Source: Pseudomonadota bacterium
GTDB taxonomy: Bacteria; Pseudomonadota; Alphaproteobacteria; Acetobacterales; Acetobacteraceae
Assembly (NCBI GenBank): GCA_021845985.1
Contig: JAJZES010000034.1
Location: forward strand, 1 to 64,000
Reading direction: 5' to 3'
DNA: 64,000 nt
The notes beneath the pieces are model-generated. The model was not told the DNA's origin. It did not search any database and was given only the letters and a program-made list of their open reading frames with translations. Shown piece by piece: positions 9,902-21,935 of this stretch. Every line of letters starts with the position of its first letter. Positions within the stretch are counted from its first letter, which is position 1. Both the position numbers and the translations under genes were made by a program.

Positions 9902-10979
9902 CCCCCGCCGGCACCCGCCGCGCCGGCAGCAGGCGGACGCGGTAATTGATCAGCACGTCGGCGGCGAGCAGGAAGAAAAGCAGCATCCCCTGCACCGTGC
10001 CGGTCACCGCGATGGGCAGCTGCAGCGACACCTGCAACCCCTCGCCGCCGAGATAGATCAGCGCCATCAGCAGCGAGGCGAACAGGATGCCGAACGGATT
10101 GAGCCGGCCGAGAAAGGCGACGATGATCGCGGCGAAGCCGTAGCCGGGCGAGATCACCGGCGTCAGTTGCCCGTCCGGCCCGGCGACCTCGAAAATGCCG
10201 GCCAGCCCGGCGAGGCCGCCGCTCAGCAGCAGGCAGATCCACACCACCCGCTCGCGGCTGAACCCGGCATAGCGGGCCGCGCCGGGGGCGGCGCCGACGG
10301 TGCGGATGCGAAACCCGATCATGGTGCGCCCGAGCAGGATGCTGCCGAGCGGCACGGTCAGCAGCGCCAGCAGCACGCCGACATGCAGCCGCGTGCCCTC
10401 GATCAGCAGCGGCAGCAGGGTGTCCGGCGCGAATTGCCGGGTCTGCGGAAAACTGTAGCCCTCCGGGTCTTTCCACGGGCCATGCACCAGATAGCCGAGC
10501 AACTGGATGGCAACGTAGCTCAGCATCAGCGTGGTCAGAATCTCGTGCGCGTTGAAACGAGTTTTCAGCAGCGCCGGAATGGCCGCCCAGGCCATGCCGC
10601 CGGCGATGCCGGCCAGCACCACCACCGGCAGCACCCACCATTGCCCGCCGCCGCCGAGCACCAGCGCCGCACCGCCGCCGGTGATCGCGCCGAGCGTGAA
10701 CTGCCCCTCGGCGCCGATGTTCCACACCTCGGCGCGGCAGCCGATGGCGATGCCGATGGCACACAGCAGCAGCGGCGTCGCCTTCAGCGCCAGCTCGGCA
10801 AGCCCCTCGCTGCTCTGCAGCGGCGCGATGAACAGCGTGTCGAGTGCGACCAGCGGATTGCGCCCGAGCAGCGCGAACAGGATGGACACGCCGATCACCG
10901 ACAGCACCGCGGCGAGCAGCGGCGACAGCCACACCATCGCCCGCGCCGGGCGAGCGCGCGCCTGCAGGCTAATGCGCAT
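9885..10979 (-). CDS. BMP-type nucleoside ABC transporter, permease 1
   Basis: A 364-residue membrane protein of the BPD_transp_2 family, the longer NupP/YufP-like partner. It has an N-terminal transmembrane helix after residue 15, then KATPLLLCAIGIAIGCRAEVWNIGAEGQF (over residues 67-95), the typical substrate-path region. FNAHEILTTLMLSYVA and a conserved SPGYGFAAIIVAFLGR near the C-terminus also fit. It overlaps the ATPase gene upstream and permease 2 downstream. Expected role: with the neighbouring permease, forms the channel for nucleobase or nucleoside import. Confidence 0.85.
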   Translation of the reverse strand: MRISLQARARPARAMVWLSPLLAAVLSVIGVSILFALLGRNPLVALDTLFIAPLQSSEGLAELALKATPLLLCAIGIAIGCRAEVWNIGAEGQFTLGAITGGGAALVLGGGGQWWVLPVVVLAGIAGGMAWAAIPALLKTRFNAHEILTTLMLSYVAIQLLGYLVHGPWKDPEGYSFPQTRQFAPDTLLPLLIEGTRLHVGVLLALLTVPLGSILLGRTMIGFRIRTVGAAPGAARYAGFSRERVVWICLLLSGGLAGLAGIFEVAGPDGQLTPVISPGYGFAAIIVAFLGRLNPFGILFASLLMALIYLGGEGLQVSLQLPIAVTGTVQGMLLFFLLAADVLINYRVRLLPARRVPAGDARHA

Positions 10980-12525
10980 GTGCCACCCCCGCCATCGCTG
11001 CCGCCGGCCCGGCGGTGTGGCCGCCCATCAGCAAGCCGACCTCCTCGACCGTGGTGTCATGGGTGCGCCGTGGCGGCGACAGCCGCCCGCCCGACAGCAC
11101 GGCGATGCGGTCGGAGATTTCAAACAGCTCGGCCAGATCCTCCGACACCACCAGCACCCCGGCGCCGCCGGCGGCAAGGTCCATCAGCGCCTGTCGGATG
11201 GCCAGCGCCGCGCCGATATCGACGCCCCAGGTCGGGTGCGCCGCCAACAGCACCCGCGGCGAGGTGCCGACCTCACGCCCGACGATGAATTTCTGCATGT
11301 TGCCGCCGGACAGCGAGTCGCCGCGCGCCTCGGTGCCGGCGGCGACGACGCGGAAGCGGGCAATGATGTCGGCGGCATAGCGCTGCACCGCGGCGAAGCG
11401 GATCAGCCCGCCGCGCACCAGCCCACCATGCTGCCAGGCGGTGAGCAGCGCGTTTTCGGCCAGCGCAAACTCGGCGACGGCGCCGCGGCCGAGCCGCTCC
11501 TCGGGGATAAAGGCGAGGCCGAGGCGGCGCCGCGCGGTCGGGCCGAGACGTCCGGCGGCGGTGTCGATGACGCGAATGGCGGCGGCGCTCGGCGCCAGCC
11601 GCTCGCCGGCCAGCACATGCAGCAATTCCTTCTGGCCGTTGCCGGCGACGCCGGCGATGCCGAGGATTTCGCCGGCGCGCAGGGTGAAGGCGATGTCGCG
11701 CAGATGCGTGCCGAACGGCTCGTCGGCCGGCAGCGACAGGCGATCGACGATCAGGCAGGGCTTCCCCTCCGCCGCCGGCGCCGGACGATGCGCCACCGGC
11801 AGCGCGCCGCCGATCATCATTTCCGCCATCTGCTGTTCGGAGGCGATGCGCGGGTCACATTCGCCGACCACCCGGCCGCCGCGCAGCACCGTCGCGTGCT
11901 CGCACAGCGCCTTGATCTCCTCCAGCTTGTGGCTGATGTACAGGATCGAGCAGCCCTCAGACGCCAGCCGGCGCAGCACGTCGAACAGCCCCTGCGCCTC
12001 CTGCGGCGTCAGCACCGAGGTCGGCTCGTCCATGATCAGCAGCCGCGGCGATTGCAGCAGGCAGCGGACGATTTCCACCCGCTGCCGCTCGCCCACCGAG
12101 AGATGATGGACATGGCGCGTCGGCTCCACGGCGAGGCCATAGCGGCGCGAAATCTCGCCGATGCGCAGGGTCAGCGCGGCAATACTCTCCTGCGCGCCGA
12201 GTCCGAGGGCGATGTTCTCCGCCACCGTCAGGCTCTCGAACAGCGAAAAATGCTGGAACACCATGCCGATGCCGAGCGCCCGCGCGGCATTGGGGTCGGC
12301 GATGGCGACCGCGTCGCCCTCCCAGAAGATGCCGCCCTCGTCGGGATGCACCACGCCATAGATGATCTTGACCAGGGTGCTCTTGCCGGCGCCGTTTTCA
12401 CCGAGCAGCGCGTGGATCTCGCCGGGGCCGATGCCGAGGCTGATGTCGCGGTTGGCGACCACGGCGGCATAGGCTTTGCTGATGTTGGCGAGGCGCAGCC
12501 GGGCGGGGGCGACGCGCGCGTCCAT
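10969..12525 (-). CDS. BMP-type nucleoside ABC transporter, double ATPase
   Basis: A 518-residue ATPase with two ABC domains in one chain, as in the sugar/nucleoside CUT2 class. Domain 1: Walker A GENGAGKSTLVKIIYG, signature LSVGERQRVEIVR, Walker B LLIMDEPTSVL. Domain 2: a degenerate Walker A GVAGNGQKELLH and signature LSGGNMQKFIVGRE, the usual asymmetry. ATG 12525 is chosen because the family starts at LRLANISKAYAAVVAN; a longer frame upstream lies inside the next gene. No periplasmic BMP-family binding protein is present in the operon or anywhere else in the window. Confidence 0.9.
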   Translation of the reverse strand: MDARVAPARLRLANISKAYAAVVANRDISLGIGPGEIHALLGENGAGKSTLVKIIYGVVHPDEGGIFWEGDAVAIADPNAARALGIGMVFQHFSLFESLTVAENIALGLGAQESIAALTLRIGEISRRYGLAVEPTRHVHHLSVGERQRVEIVRCLLQSPRLLIMDEPTSVLTPQEAQGLFDVLRRLASEGCSILYISHKLEEIKALCEHATVLRGGRVVGECDPRIASEQQMAEMMIGGALPVAHRPAPAAEGKPCLIVDRLSLPADEPFGTHLRDIAFTLRAGEILGIAGVAGNGQKELLHVLAGERLAPSAAAIRVIDTAAGRLGPTARRRLGLAFIPEERLGRGAVAEFALAENALLTAWQHGGLVRGGLIRFAAVQRYAADIIARFRVVAAGTEARGDSLSGGNMQKFIVGREVGTSPRVLLAAHPTWGVDIGAALAIRQALMDLAAGGAGVLVVSEDLAELFEISDRIAVLSGGRLSPPRRTHDTTVEEVGLLMGGHTAGPAAAMAGVAHAH

Positions 12526-12526
12526 C

Positions 12527-12997
12527 TCAGTAGGCGATCTTGTCGGGCTTGGCGGCCCAGGCGGCGAAGGCGGTGTGCGCCTCCTCGGCCAGCATCTGCT
12601 GCGTCGGGATGCTGCGCTCGGCCAGCGGCCGGGGGATTTCGCGGTAGAGGAACTCATCGTCAAAGCCGATGGCGGCGGCGTCGCGCCGGTCATTGGCGAA
12701 CCAGATGCGGCCGAGCCGTGCCCAGTAGATGGCGCCGAGGCACATCGGGCAGGGTTCGCAACTGGTGTAGATCTCGCAGTCCGGCAGATCGAACCGGCCG
12801 AGCGCCGTGCAGGCGCGGCGAATGGCGACCACTTCGGCATGCGCCGTCGGGTCATTGGCCGAGGTGACGTGGTTCCAGCCTTCGGCGACGATCTCGCCGT
12901 CGCGCGCGATCACCGCGCCGAACGGGCCGCCGCTGCCGGCCTGCATCTTTTCCATCGACAGCGCGATCGCGCGGCGCATCAGTGCTTGCGGCGTCAT
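12527..12997 (-). CDS. guaD: Guanine deaminase-like nucleobase deaminase (CDA fold)
   Basis: A 156-residue zinc-dependent deaminase of the cytidine-deaminase fold. The zinc site is HAEV (His53, Glu55) and PCPMC (Cys83, Cys86). PFGAVI and IYTSCEPCPMCLGAIYWA are characteristic of the bacterial guanine deaminase/GuaD branch, and the C-terminal ending is also typical. ATG 12997 overlaps the TGA of xdhC (ATGA), which decides the start over a longer frame. In this operon it would convert guanine to xanthine, the substrate of the XdhABC enzyme encoded upstream. Family certain, base specificity probable. Confidence 0.83.
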   Translation of the reverse strand: MTPQALMRRAIALSMEKMQAGSGGPFGAVIARDGEIVAEGWNHVTSANDPTAHAEVVAIRRACTALGRFDLPDCEIYTSCEPCPMCLGAIYWARLGRIWFANDRRDAAAIGFDDEFLYREIPRPLAERSIPTQQMLAEEAHTAFAAWAAKPDKIAY

Positions 12998-13844
12998 CCG
13001 ACGACATCCCCCGCGATCTGGCATTCCGCCCTGCCGCAGTCACCGCAGGCGGGGTCCGGCGCGGCGCGGCCGGGACGCGGCGCCGCCGCCACCGGCGCCA
13101 GCGCATCCCGCGTTTGCAGCAATTGCGCCGCCACCGCAATGGCGATTTCCGCCGGCGCCTTGCCGCCCGCGCCGGCCACCCCGATCGGGCAGACCAGCCG
13201 CCGGATCGCCTGCCCCGCCAGCCCGTCGCGGGCGAGGCGGGCGGTGAAGCGGGCCCGCTTGGTCTCCGAGCCGATCAGCCCGATGAACGGCAGATCCTGC
13301 CGCCGCAGCGCCGCGGCGATCAACTGATAATCGAGCGCATGGTCATGCGTCATCACCAGCACGCTGCTCCCGCCCGGCAGGTCGGCCGGGTCGGCCGCCG
13401 CCAGCGGCGTCAAATTCGCCGCCAGCCCGGCCGGAAACGCATCGTGGCGCGCGTCGATCCAGGAGACGCGGCAGTCGAGCGTGCCGAGCAGCGCCGCCAG
13501 CGCCCGCCCGACATGGCCCGCGCCATACAGCGCGATGTGCCACGCCGCCGGCCGCATCGTCTCGAACAGCACGCTGGCATGGCCGCCGCAGCACTGGCCG
13601 AGCGCCGGGCCGAGCGGATAGTCACGCAGCAGCGGCGCCGCCGCCTCGCCGGCCAGCAGCGCGCGCGCCGACGCGATGCTGGAATGTTCGAGATTGCCGC
13701 CGCCGATGGTGCCGTGCGCCGCCTGCGCCGTCACCACCATCTTGCAGCCGGCCTCGCGCGGCGTCGAGCCGCGCACCGCCAGCAGCGTCACCAGCACCGC
13801 CGGCGTGCCCTCGGCCGACAGGCGGTGCAGCGTGTCGAGCCAGC

Positions 13845-13848
<4 letters not shown>
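12994..13848 (-). CDS. xdhC: Xanthine dehydrogenase accessory protein XdhC
   Basis: A 284-residue chaperone that binds molybdenum cofactor and helps its sulfuration and insertion into xanthine dehydrogenase. The N-terminal XdhC/CoxI domain has VRGSTPREAGCKMVV and GTIGGGNLE. The C-terminal Rossmann-like part has LYGAGHVGRALA and GLIGSETKRARF. A Cys-containing tail follows (CGDCGRAEC), where families often have a shorter end. A GTG at 13848 overlaps the xdhB stop (GTGA), supporting that start over the longer open frame. Placed directly after xdhA and xdhB as usual. Confidence 0.9.
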
Positions 13849-16207
<2,359 letters not shown>

Positions 16208-16211
<4 letters not shown>

Positions 16212-17656
16212 GCCACGTCCTCCAGCATCGCCGCCGCGTCCTGCGTCGTCAGATGAAAGCGCAGCAGCAGGTTGCGCGCCACCAGCAGACGATAGGCCGC
16301 CGAGGCGCGCATGTCGGAGATCGGCGCCATCTCGCCCTCCAGCGCCGCCATCGCCGCGGCGATGGCGGCGCGCTGCCACGGTCGCCCGACCAGCATCTGC
16401 TCCGCCGCCACCGCCCGCTTCGGCGTCGCCGCCATGCCGCCATAGGCGATGCGGATGTCGGCCACCTGATCGCCCGCCAGGGTCAGCCGGAAGGCGGCGC
16501 AGACCGCCGAAATATCCTGCTCGAACCGCTTCGAGACCTTGTAGGTGGCGAACCTCTCGCCGGGCCGCGGCAGCGGAATGTCGATCCGCTCCAGCACCTC
16601 GCCGGGCGCCAGCGCGGTGCGACGGTAGCCGAGGAAGAACGCCTCGGCGGCAATCCGCCGCGACCCCGCCGCACCGGTCAGCAGCAGCGTCGCGTCGAGC
16701 GCGATCAGCGCCGGCGGGGTATCGCCGATCGGCGAGGCATTGGCGACGTTGCCGCCGATGGTGCCGCGATTGCGGATCTGCCGCGAGCCGAGACGGCGCA
16801 GCAGCCGCCCGAAATCCGGCCAGTGGCGCGCCAGCGCGGCACAGGCATCGTCATAGGTGGCGCCGGCGCCGATCGACAGCACGCCGTCGCGCTCGGCGAT
16901 CTCGGCCAGTCCGGCGACATGTTCAAGCGCGATCACCGTCGCCAAATGCCGATGCTGCTTGGTCACCCACAGCCCGACATCGGTGCCGCCGGCCAGCAGC
17001 GTCGCCGCCGGATGCGCCGCCAGCGCGGCGGTCAGTTCGCCGAGGCTGCGCGGCGCCAGGAAGACCTGCCCGTCATGCGCCACCGCCAGGCTGTCCTGGC
17101 GCGCCAGCCCGCGCAGCCGCGCCGCAATCGCCGGCGCGGCGACGGCAAACCGGTCCTCCGCCACCCCGCCGCAGGCCGCCTGCGCCGCATCGACGATCGG
17201 CCGATAGCCGGTGCAGCGGCACAGATTGCCGGCCAGCGCCTCGTTCACCGCCGCCCGCCCGACGCCGCCTCCGCCCGCATGATACAGCGCAAACAGCGAC
17301 ATCACGAACCCCGGCGTGCAGAAGCCGCATTGTGCGCCGTGATGGTCCACCATCGCCTGCTGCACCGGATGCAGCGTGCCGTCCGGCGCGCGCAGATGCT
17401 CGACCGTCAGCACCTGCCGCCCGTCCAGCGCCGGCAGGAACAGGATGCAGGCATTGACCGCGCGATAGCGCATGATCTCCCCGTCCGGGGTGCCGAGTAC
17501 CACGGTGCAGGCGCCGCAATCGCCCTCCGCGCAGCCTTCCTTGGTGCCGCAGGCCCGCGCCTCGGTGCGCAGCCACTCCAGCACCGTCTGCGTCGGCGCC
17601 GGGCTGCGGATGCTGCGCTCCTCGTCGCCAAACAGAAACCGGATCGTCTCGCCCAA
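16208..17656 (-). CDS. xdhA: Xanthine dehydrogenase, FeS/FAD subunit
   Basis: A roughly 482-residue small subunit that passes electrons from the Mo site through two [2Fe-2S] clusters to FAD and then NAD+. Plant-type ferredoxin Cys ligands are in KEGCAEGDCGACTVV; the second cluster is in CGFCTPGFVMS and GNLCRCTGYRP. The FAD domain has LLAGGTDVGLW and a later IRNRGTIGGNVANASPIGD. The start is uncertain: I prefer TTG 17656 (then GETIRFLFGD) because AGGGGGG lies six bases before it; an ATG at 17749 would add 31 residues without similarity to the family. First gene of the purine operon. Confidence 0.92.
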
Positions 17657-17720
17657 CGCACACCCCCCTGTGACCCGGCATACTCGACCCGACCGTTCGA
17701 TCACGCAAGTTCCGCGCCGA

Positions 17721-17749
17721 TTGGCGCCGGCCGGCGCGCTTGCTAGCAT
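17721..17749 (+). promoter_or_regulatory. Possible ald promoter
   Basis: TTGGCG (17721-17726) and TAGCAT (17744-17749) are 17 bases apart, with the alanine dehydrogenase start 27 bases further. Both hexamers match the sigma-70 consensus at 4 of 6 positions. It lies in the 119-base gap to the divergent xdhA. Confidence 0.4.
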
Positions 17750-17775
17750 GATCGCGCAGAATACGGAGAGCCACG

Positions 17776-18900
17776 GTGAAAATCGGCGTCCCCAAGGAGA
17801 TCAAGACCCATGAATACCGGGTCGGTCTGACTCCCGCCGCGGTGCGCGAACTGTGCCGCCTCGGCCATAGCGTTGCGGTGCAGCAGGGCGCCGCCGCCGC
17901 CATCGGCTTCCCCGACGACGCCTATCGCGCCGCTGGCGCCGCCATTCTGGACACCGCCGCCGAGGTGTTCGCCGCCGCCGACATGGTGGTCAAGGTCAAG
18001 GAGCCGCAGCCCGCCGAAATCGCCATGCTGCGCCGCGGTCAAGTGCTGTTCACCTATCTCCATCTCGCCGCCGACCGGGCGCAGACCGAGGGGCTGATGC
18101 GCTCCGGCGCCACCTGCATCGCCTATGAGACCGTCACCGATTCGCGCGGGGCGCTGCCACTTCTCGCGCCAATGAGCGAGGTCGCCGGGCGCATGTCGGT
18201 GCAGGTCGGCGCCCACTGCCTGGAAAAGGAGCAGGGCGGCGCAGGCGTCTTGCTCGGCGGCGTGCCGGGCGTGCCGGCGGGCAATGTCGTGGTCATCGGC
18301 GGCGGCGTCGCCGGCACCAATGCGGCGCGCATGGCGATCGGCTTCGGCGCCACCGTCACCGTCATCGACCGCTCGCTGTCGCGGCTGCGTGATCTCGACC
18401 AGATGTTCCCGACCCAGTTGCACACGCTCTATTCCACCGCGGACGCGATCGAACAGGCGGTCCTGAATGCCGATCTGGTGATCGGCGCGGTGCTGGTGCC
18501 CGGCGCGGCGGCGCCGAAACTGGTGTCGCGCGCACTGGTGCGCGGCATGCGGCCGGGATCGGTGCTGGTGGACATCGCCATCGACCAGGGCGGCTGCTTT
18601 GAAACCAGCCGGCCGACGACCCACGCGCAGCCGACCTATGTGGCGGAAGGCGTGGTGCATTACTGCGTCACCAACATGCCCGGCGCGGTCGCCCGCACCT
18701 CGACCATCGCGCTCGGCAACGCGACGCTGCCGTTCACCCTGGCTCTGGCGCAGCATGGCTGGCGCGACGCGCTCGCCGCCGATCCGCATCTCTGCCGCGG
18801 GCTGAACGTGCATGACGGCCACGTCACCAATGCCGCCGTCGCCCACGATCTCGGTCTCGACTGCCGGACCACCGATGCCGTGCTCGGCCGCACCGGATGA
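17776..18900 (+). CDS. ald: Alanine dehydrogenase
   Basis: A 374-residue NAD-dependent enzyme that interconverts L-alanine with pyruvate and ammonia. N-terminal KIGVPKEIKTHEYRVGLTP is diagnostic. VVKVKEPQPAE contains the substrate-binding Lys; the NAD Rossmann fold is VVVIGGGVAGTNAARMA; DIAIDQGGCFETSRPTTH is the conserved C-terminal motif. The start is GTG 17776, preceded by GGAGAG. Its TGA overlaps the ATG of the tryptophan dioxygenase gene. The linkage makes sense because kynureninase releases L-alanine, which this enzyme can deaminate. Confidence 0.96.
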   Translation: MKIGVPKEIKTHEYRVGLTPAAVRELCRLGHSVAVQQGAAAAIGFPDDAYRAAGAAILDTAAEVFAAADMVVKVKEPQPAEIAMLRRGQVLFTYLHLAADRAQTEGLMRSGATCIAYETVTDSRGALPLLAPMSEVAGRMSVQVGAHCLEKEQGGAGVLLGGVPGVPAGNVVVIGGGVAGTNAARMAIGFGATVTVIDRSLSRLRDLDQMFPTQLHTLYSTADAIEQAVLNADLVIGAVLVPGAAAPKLVSRALVRGMRPGSVLVDIAIDQGGCFETSRPTTHAQPTYVAEGVVHYCVTNMPGAVARTSTIALGNATLPFTLALAQHGWRDALAADPHLCRGLNVHDGHVTNAAVAHDLGLDCRTTDAVLGRTG

Positions 18901-19721
18901 GCCGCGCCGAGGACGGCATCACCTGGACGATCAGCGCCGCCGACAGCTATGGCGGCTATCTCGGGCTGGACACGCTGCTGGCGGCGCAGCATCCGCGCTC
19001 GGACGTGCATGACGAGATGCTGTTCATCGTCATCCACCAGGCCTCGGAACTGTGGATGAAGCTGGCGCTGCACGAGCTGGCGGCGGTGATGCAGGGCATC
19101 CGCGCCGACCAGCTCGACGGCAGCCTCAAGGCGTTGGCGCGGATCGGCCGCATCCAGGTGCAGATGATCCAGTCCTGGGACGTGCTCGGCACGCTGACGC
19201 CGCACGACTACACCCGGCTGCGCCCGCATCTCGGCGCCAGCTCGGGCTTCCAGTCCTGGCAGTACCGCGAGCTGGAGTTTCTCCTCGGCAACAAGGATGC
19301 GCGGCTGATCGAGGTGCATCACGACCGTCCGGCGGCGCTGGCGCGGCTGCGCGCGGCGCTGGCGGCGCCGAGCCTGTACGACGAGACGCTGCGCCTGCTG
19401 GCACGCCGCGGCCTGACGCTGCCGCAGGACCATCTCGAACGCGACTGGTCGCTGCCCTACACGCCGAGCGCCGGGGTCGAGGCGGCGTGGAAATCGGTCT
19501 ATGACGATGTCGAGCGGCACTGGGATCTCTACGATCTCGCCGAGAAGCTGATGGATCTGGAGGACCGCTTCCAGCAATGGCGGTTCCGCCACATGACCAC
19601 GGTGGAGCGCATCATCGGCCGCAAATCCGGCACCGGCGGCAGCTCGGGCGTCGCCTATCTGTCGCGGGCGCTGGCGCTGCGCTTCTTCCCCGAATTGTGG
19701 TCGCTCAGGACGGTGCTGTGA
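18897..19721 (+). CDS. kynA: Tryptophan 2,3-dioxygenase
   Basis: A 274-residue heme enzyme that opens the indole ring of L-tryptophan to N-formylkynurenine, the first step of the kynurenine pathway. N-terminal SYGGYLGLDTLL and HDEMLFIVIHQASELWMKL (active-site His near residue 47) are typical. SGFQSWQYRELEF gives tryptophan contacts. The proximal heme His is in RFRHMTTVERIIG (about residue 232), followed by GTGGSSGVAYL. ATGA overlap with ald upstream and GTGA overlap with the next gene show a three-gene operon. Confidence 0.96.
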   Translation: MSRAEDGITWTISAADSYGGYLGLDTLLAAQHPRSDVHDEMLFIVIHQASELWMKLALHELAAVMQGIRADQLDGSLKALARIGRIQVQMIQSWDVLGTLTPHDYTRLRPHLGASSGFQSWQYRELEFLLGNKDARLIEVHHDRPAALARLRAALAAPSLYDETLRLLARRGLTLPQDHLERDWSLPYTPSAGVEAAWKSVYDDVERHWDLYDLAEKLMDLEDRFQQWRFRHMTTVERIIGRKSGTGGSSGVAYLSRALALRFFPELWSLRTVL

Positions 19722-20884
19722 TTTCTTACAAGGACCACTTCGCGCGCGCCCTCGCCGGCGCCCCAGGCCGGCTCCATCTCGCCGCCCACAGCCACCATCT
19801 GTGGCCCGATGTCAGCCAGCTCGGCCAGATGGCGGCGTGGCAGGACGCGGCGACGCTGTGGGACGCCAAATGGAACCGCATCTTCGCTGAGGTGCTGCCG
19901 CAGGCCCAGCGCCATATCGCCGCGCATCTCAATCTGCCCGATCCGGCAACCATCGCGGTCGCGCCGAACACGCACGATCTGCTGCGCCGCCTGCTCTCCT
20001 GCTGCCCGCCCGGCCGGCCGCCGCGGGTGCTGACCACCGACAGCGAGTTCCATTCCCTGAGCCGCCAGCTCGCCCGCCTCGCCGAAGACGGCCTCGTCGT
20101 GGTGCAGAGCGTCGCCGTGCAGCCGTTCGACAGCTTCGTCCGCCGCTTCGCCGCCGCTGCCGCGGCGGCGGACCATGACCTGATCTATCTGAGCGCGGTG
20201 TTCTTCAATTCCGCCTGGGCGGTGCCCGATCTCGCCGCCATCGTCGCCGCGGCGCCGGCCGCTGCCCTGGTCGCCATCGACGGCTATCACGGCTTCATGG
20301 CGCGCCCGACCGACCTCGCCGCGATTCAGCATCGCGCCTTCTACCTCGCCGGCGGCTACAAATACGCCATGGCCGGCGAGGGCGTCTGTTTCATGCACTG
20401 CCCGCCCGGCATCGCGCCGCGCCCGCGCGACACCGGCTGGTATGCCGGCTTCGGCGCCCTCGCCGCCGGCGGCGACGTCGGCTACGGAACTGACGGCAGC
20501 CGCTTCCTCGGCGCCACCTTCGACCCCTCCGGCCTCTACCGGCTCAACGCGGTGATGGACTGGCTCGCCGCCCTCGGCCTGACCGCCGCGGACATCCACG
20601 CCCGCGTCACCACGCTGGCCGCGGCGCTGGTCGGCGCACTCGATGCGGCGCGCCTGCCCGGCTTCGCCGCCGCCGATCTGGTGGTGCCGCTGAGCGAGTC
20701 GTCACGCGGCAATTTCCTCGCCTATCGCAGCCCCCATGCCGACCGCCATCAGGCGCGGCTGATGGCCGCCGGCATCGTTACCGACCGGCGCGGCGACACG
20801 CTGCGCCTCGGCCTCGGGCTTTATCACGACGCGGCGGACATTCCGCCGATCGCCGCGCGCATCGCCGCGGCGCTGCGCGACTGA
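19718..20884 (+). CDS. kynU: Kynureninase-like PLP enzyme (aminotransferase class V fold)
   Basis: A 388-residue fold-type I PLP protein starting at GTG 19718, which overlaps the kynA stop. PLP-site features are an Asp-containing VAIDGYHGFMA (residues 185-195) and AGGYKYAMAGEG, where Lys215 should form the Schiff base. Kynureninases normally read SYKYLNGGPG here, so this is a divergent member. Its place after tryptophan dioxygenase and alanine dehydrogenase argues for kynurenine to anthranilate plus alanine. No kynurenine formamidase gene is near. Family firm, reaction inferred from context. Confidence 0.75.
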   Translation: MISYKDHFARALAGAPGRLHLAAHSHHLWPDVSQLGQMAAWQDAATLWDAKWNRIFAEVLPQAQRHIAAHLNLPDPATIAVAPNTHDLLRRLLSCCPPGRPPRVLTTDSEFHSLSRQLARLAEDGLVVVQSVAVQPFDSFVRRFAAAAAAADHDLIYLSAVFFNSAWAVPDLAAIVAAAPAAALVAIDGYHGFMARPTDLAAIQHRAFYLAGGYKYAMAGEGVCFMHCPPGIAPRPRDTGWYAGFGALAAGGDVGYGTDGSRFLGATFDPSGLYRLNAVMDWLAALGLTAADIHARVTTLAAALVGALDAARLPGFAAADLVVPLSESSRGNFLAYRSPHADRHQARLMAAGIVTDRRGDTLRLGLGLYHDAADIPPIAARIAAALRD

Positions 20885-20986
20885 GCCGCCCGCCCGACCC
20901 GCGCGTCACCCGGTGGCGCAGCGGCGTCAACATAATCGTCATCCGCATGGCGTAATGCGCAGTGGCGCGACTCACGTCGAAGTGAC

Positions 20987-20992
20987 TATAAT
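20987..20992 (+). promoter_or_regulatory. Consensus -10 box before the YibQ-like gene
   Basis: A perfect TATAAT lies 39 bases before the ATG at 21031. No good -35 is found at 16-18 bases upstream, so it may need an activator. The 146-base gap otherwise shows nothing recognisable. Confidence 0.45.
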
Positions 20993-21030
20993 GAGCGGAT
21001 TAGAGTCCGCTTGCCGAAAAGAACCGATAG

Positions 21031-21888
21031 ATGCCGCCGCTGCTTCGCCGTTCCGTCCTTGCCGGTCTCGCCGCCACCGCCGTTGCGCCTGCCATCCGTG
21101 GCCGCGCCCAGATGACACCAACCTCGCCCGATGCTGCATCGCTGATTCCGGCTTGGCGCCGCAATGCCGTCGCCGTGGCGCTCGACGACCCCCGCCCGAA
21201 GATCGCCGTGGTCATCGACGATATGGGCGTCATGCGCGCCCGCACGCTGCAGGCGCTGGACCTGCCGGGGCCGCTGACGCTGGCATGGTTTCCCTTCGCC
21301 CCCGATCTGACCGGGCAGGTCGCCGCCGCCGCCGCGCGCGGGCATGAGGCGATGCTGCACATGCCGATGCAAAGCTTCTCCAACAGCACGGCGCAGACCG
21401 GGCCGGACCCGATCCGCATCGATCTGCCGCCGGAGGTCAATCTCGCCCGCCTCGCCGCCGCCATCGCCGCGGTGCCCTCGATCGTCGGGCTGAACAACCA
21501 TATGGGCAGCGTCGCCACCCGCGATGCGGCGCTGATGGATCTGGTGGCGCAGCAAACCCATACCAACGGGCTGCTGTTCCTCGACAGCGTGGTGGTGCCG
21601 CACAGCGTCGCGCTGCATCGGGCGGAAGCCGCCGGCGTGCCCTCGGCGGCGCGTGACGTGTTCATCGACAACACCGCCGATCCGCGCGGCATCCGCGGTC
21701 AACTCGCCGACATCGAAAGCTGCGCCCGGCGCAGCGGCTACGCCATCGCCATCGGCCATCCCCGCCCGCACACGCTGGATGCGCTGGCCGACTGGCTGCC
21801 GACGCTGGAGGGCAAGGGCTTCGTGCTCTGGCCGATCGCGGCAACCGTGACCTTGCGCAACGAAATGCTGCGTCCGCTGACGGTCTGA
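21031..21888 (+). CDS. Divergent polysaccharide deacetylase family protein (YibQ/DUF610)
   Basis: A 285-residue exported protein. The N-terminus has LLRRSVLAGLAATAVAPAI, a Tat-like or Sec signal with twin Arg. The domain begins KIAVVIDDMGVM (paired Asp as in metal-binding deacetylases), with HEAMLHMPMQ, GLNNHMGS and AIAIGHPRPHT carrying the remaining conserved His/Asp residues of the divergent NodB-like barrel. Family members are found near cell-wall amidase activators (EnvC) in other bacteria, but their activity is not established. Here it precedes pyroglutamyl peptidase by 47 bases. Confidence 0.85.
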   Translation: MPPLLRRSVLAGLAATAVAPAIRGRAQMTPTSPDAASLIPAWRRNAVAVALDDPRPKIAVVIDDMGVMRARTLQALDLPGPLTLAWFPFAPDLTGQVAAAAARGHEAMLHMPMQSFSNSTAQTGPDPIRIDLPPEVNLARLAAAIAAVPSIVGLNNHMGSVATRDAALMDLVAQQTHTNGLLFLDSVVVPHSVALHRAEAAGVPSAARDVFIDNTADPRGIRGQLADIESCARRSGYAIAIGHPRPHTLDALADWLPTLEGKGFVLWPIAATVTLRNEMLRPLTV

Positions 21889-21935
21889 CCGGCAGCGGTC
21901 CGACGCAGCCCCGTAACCGGAGGGCATCCGGCCCG

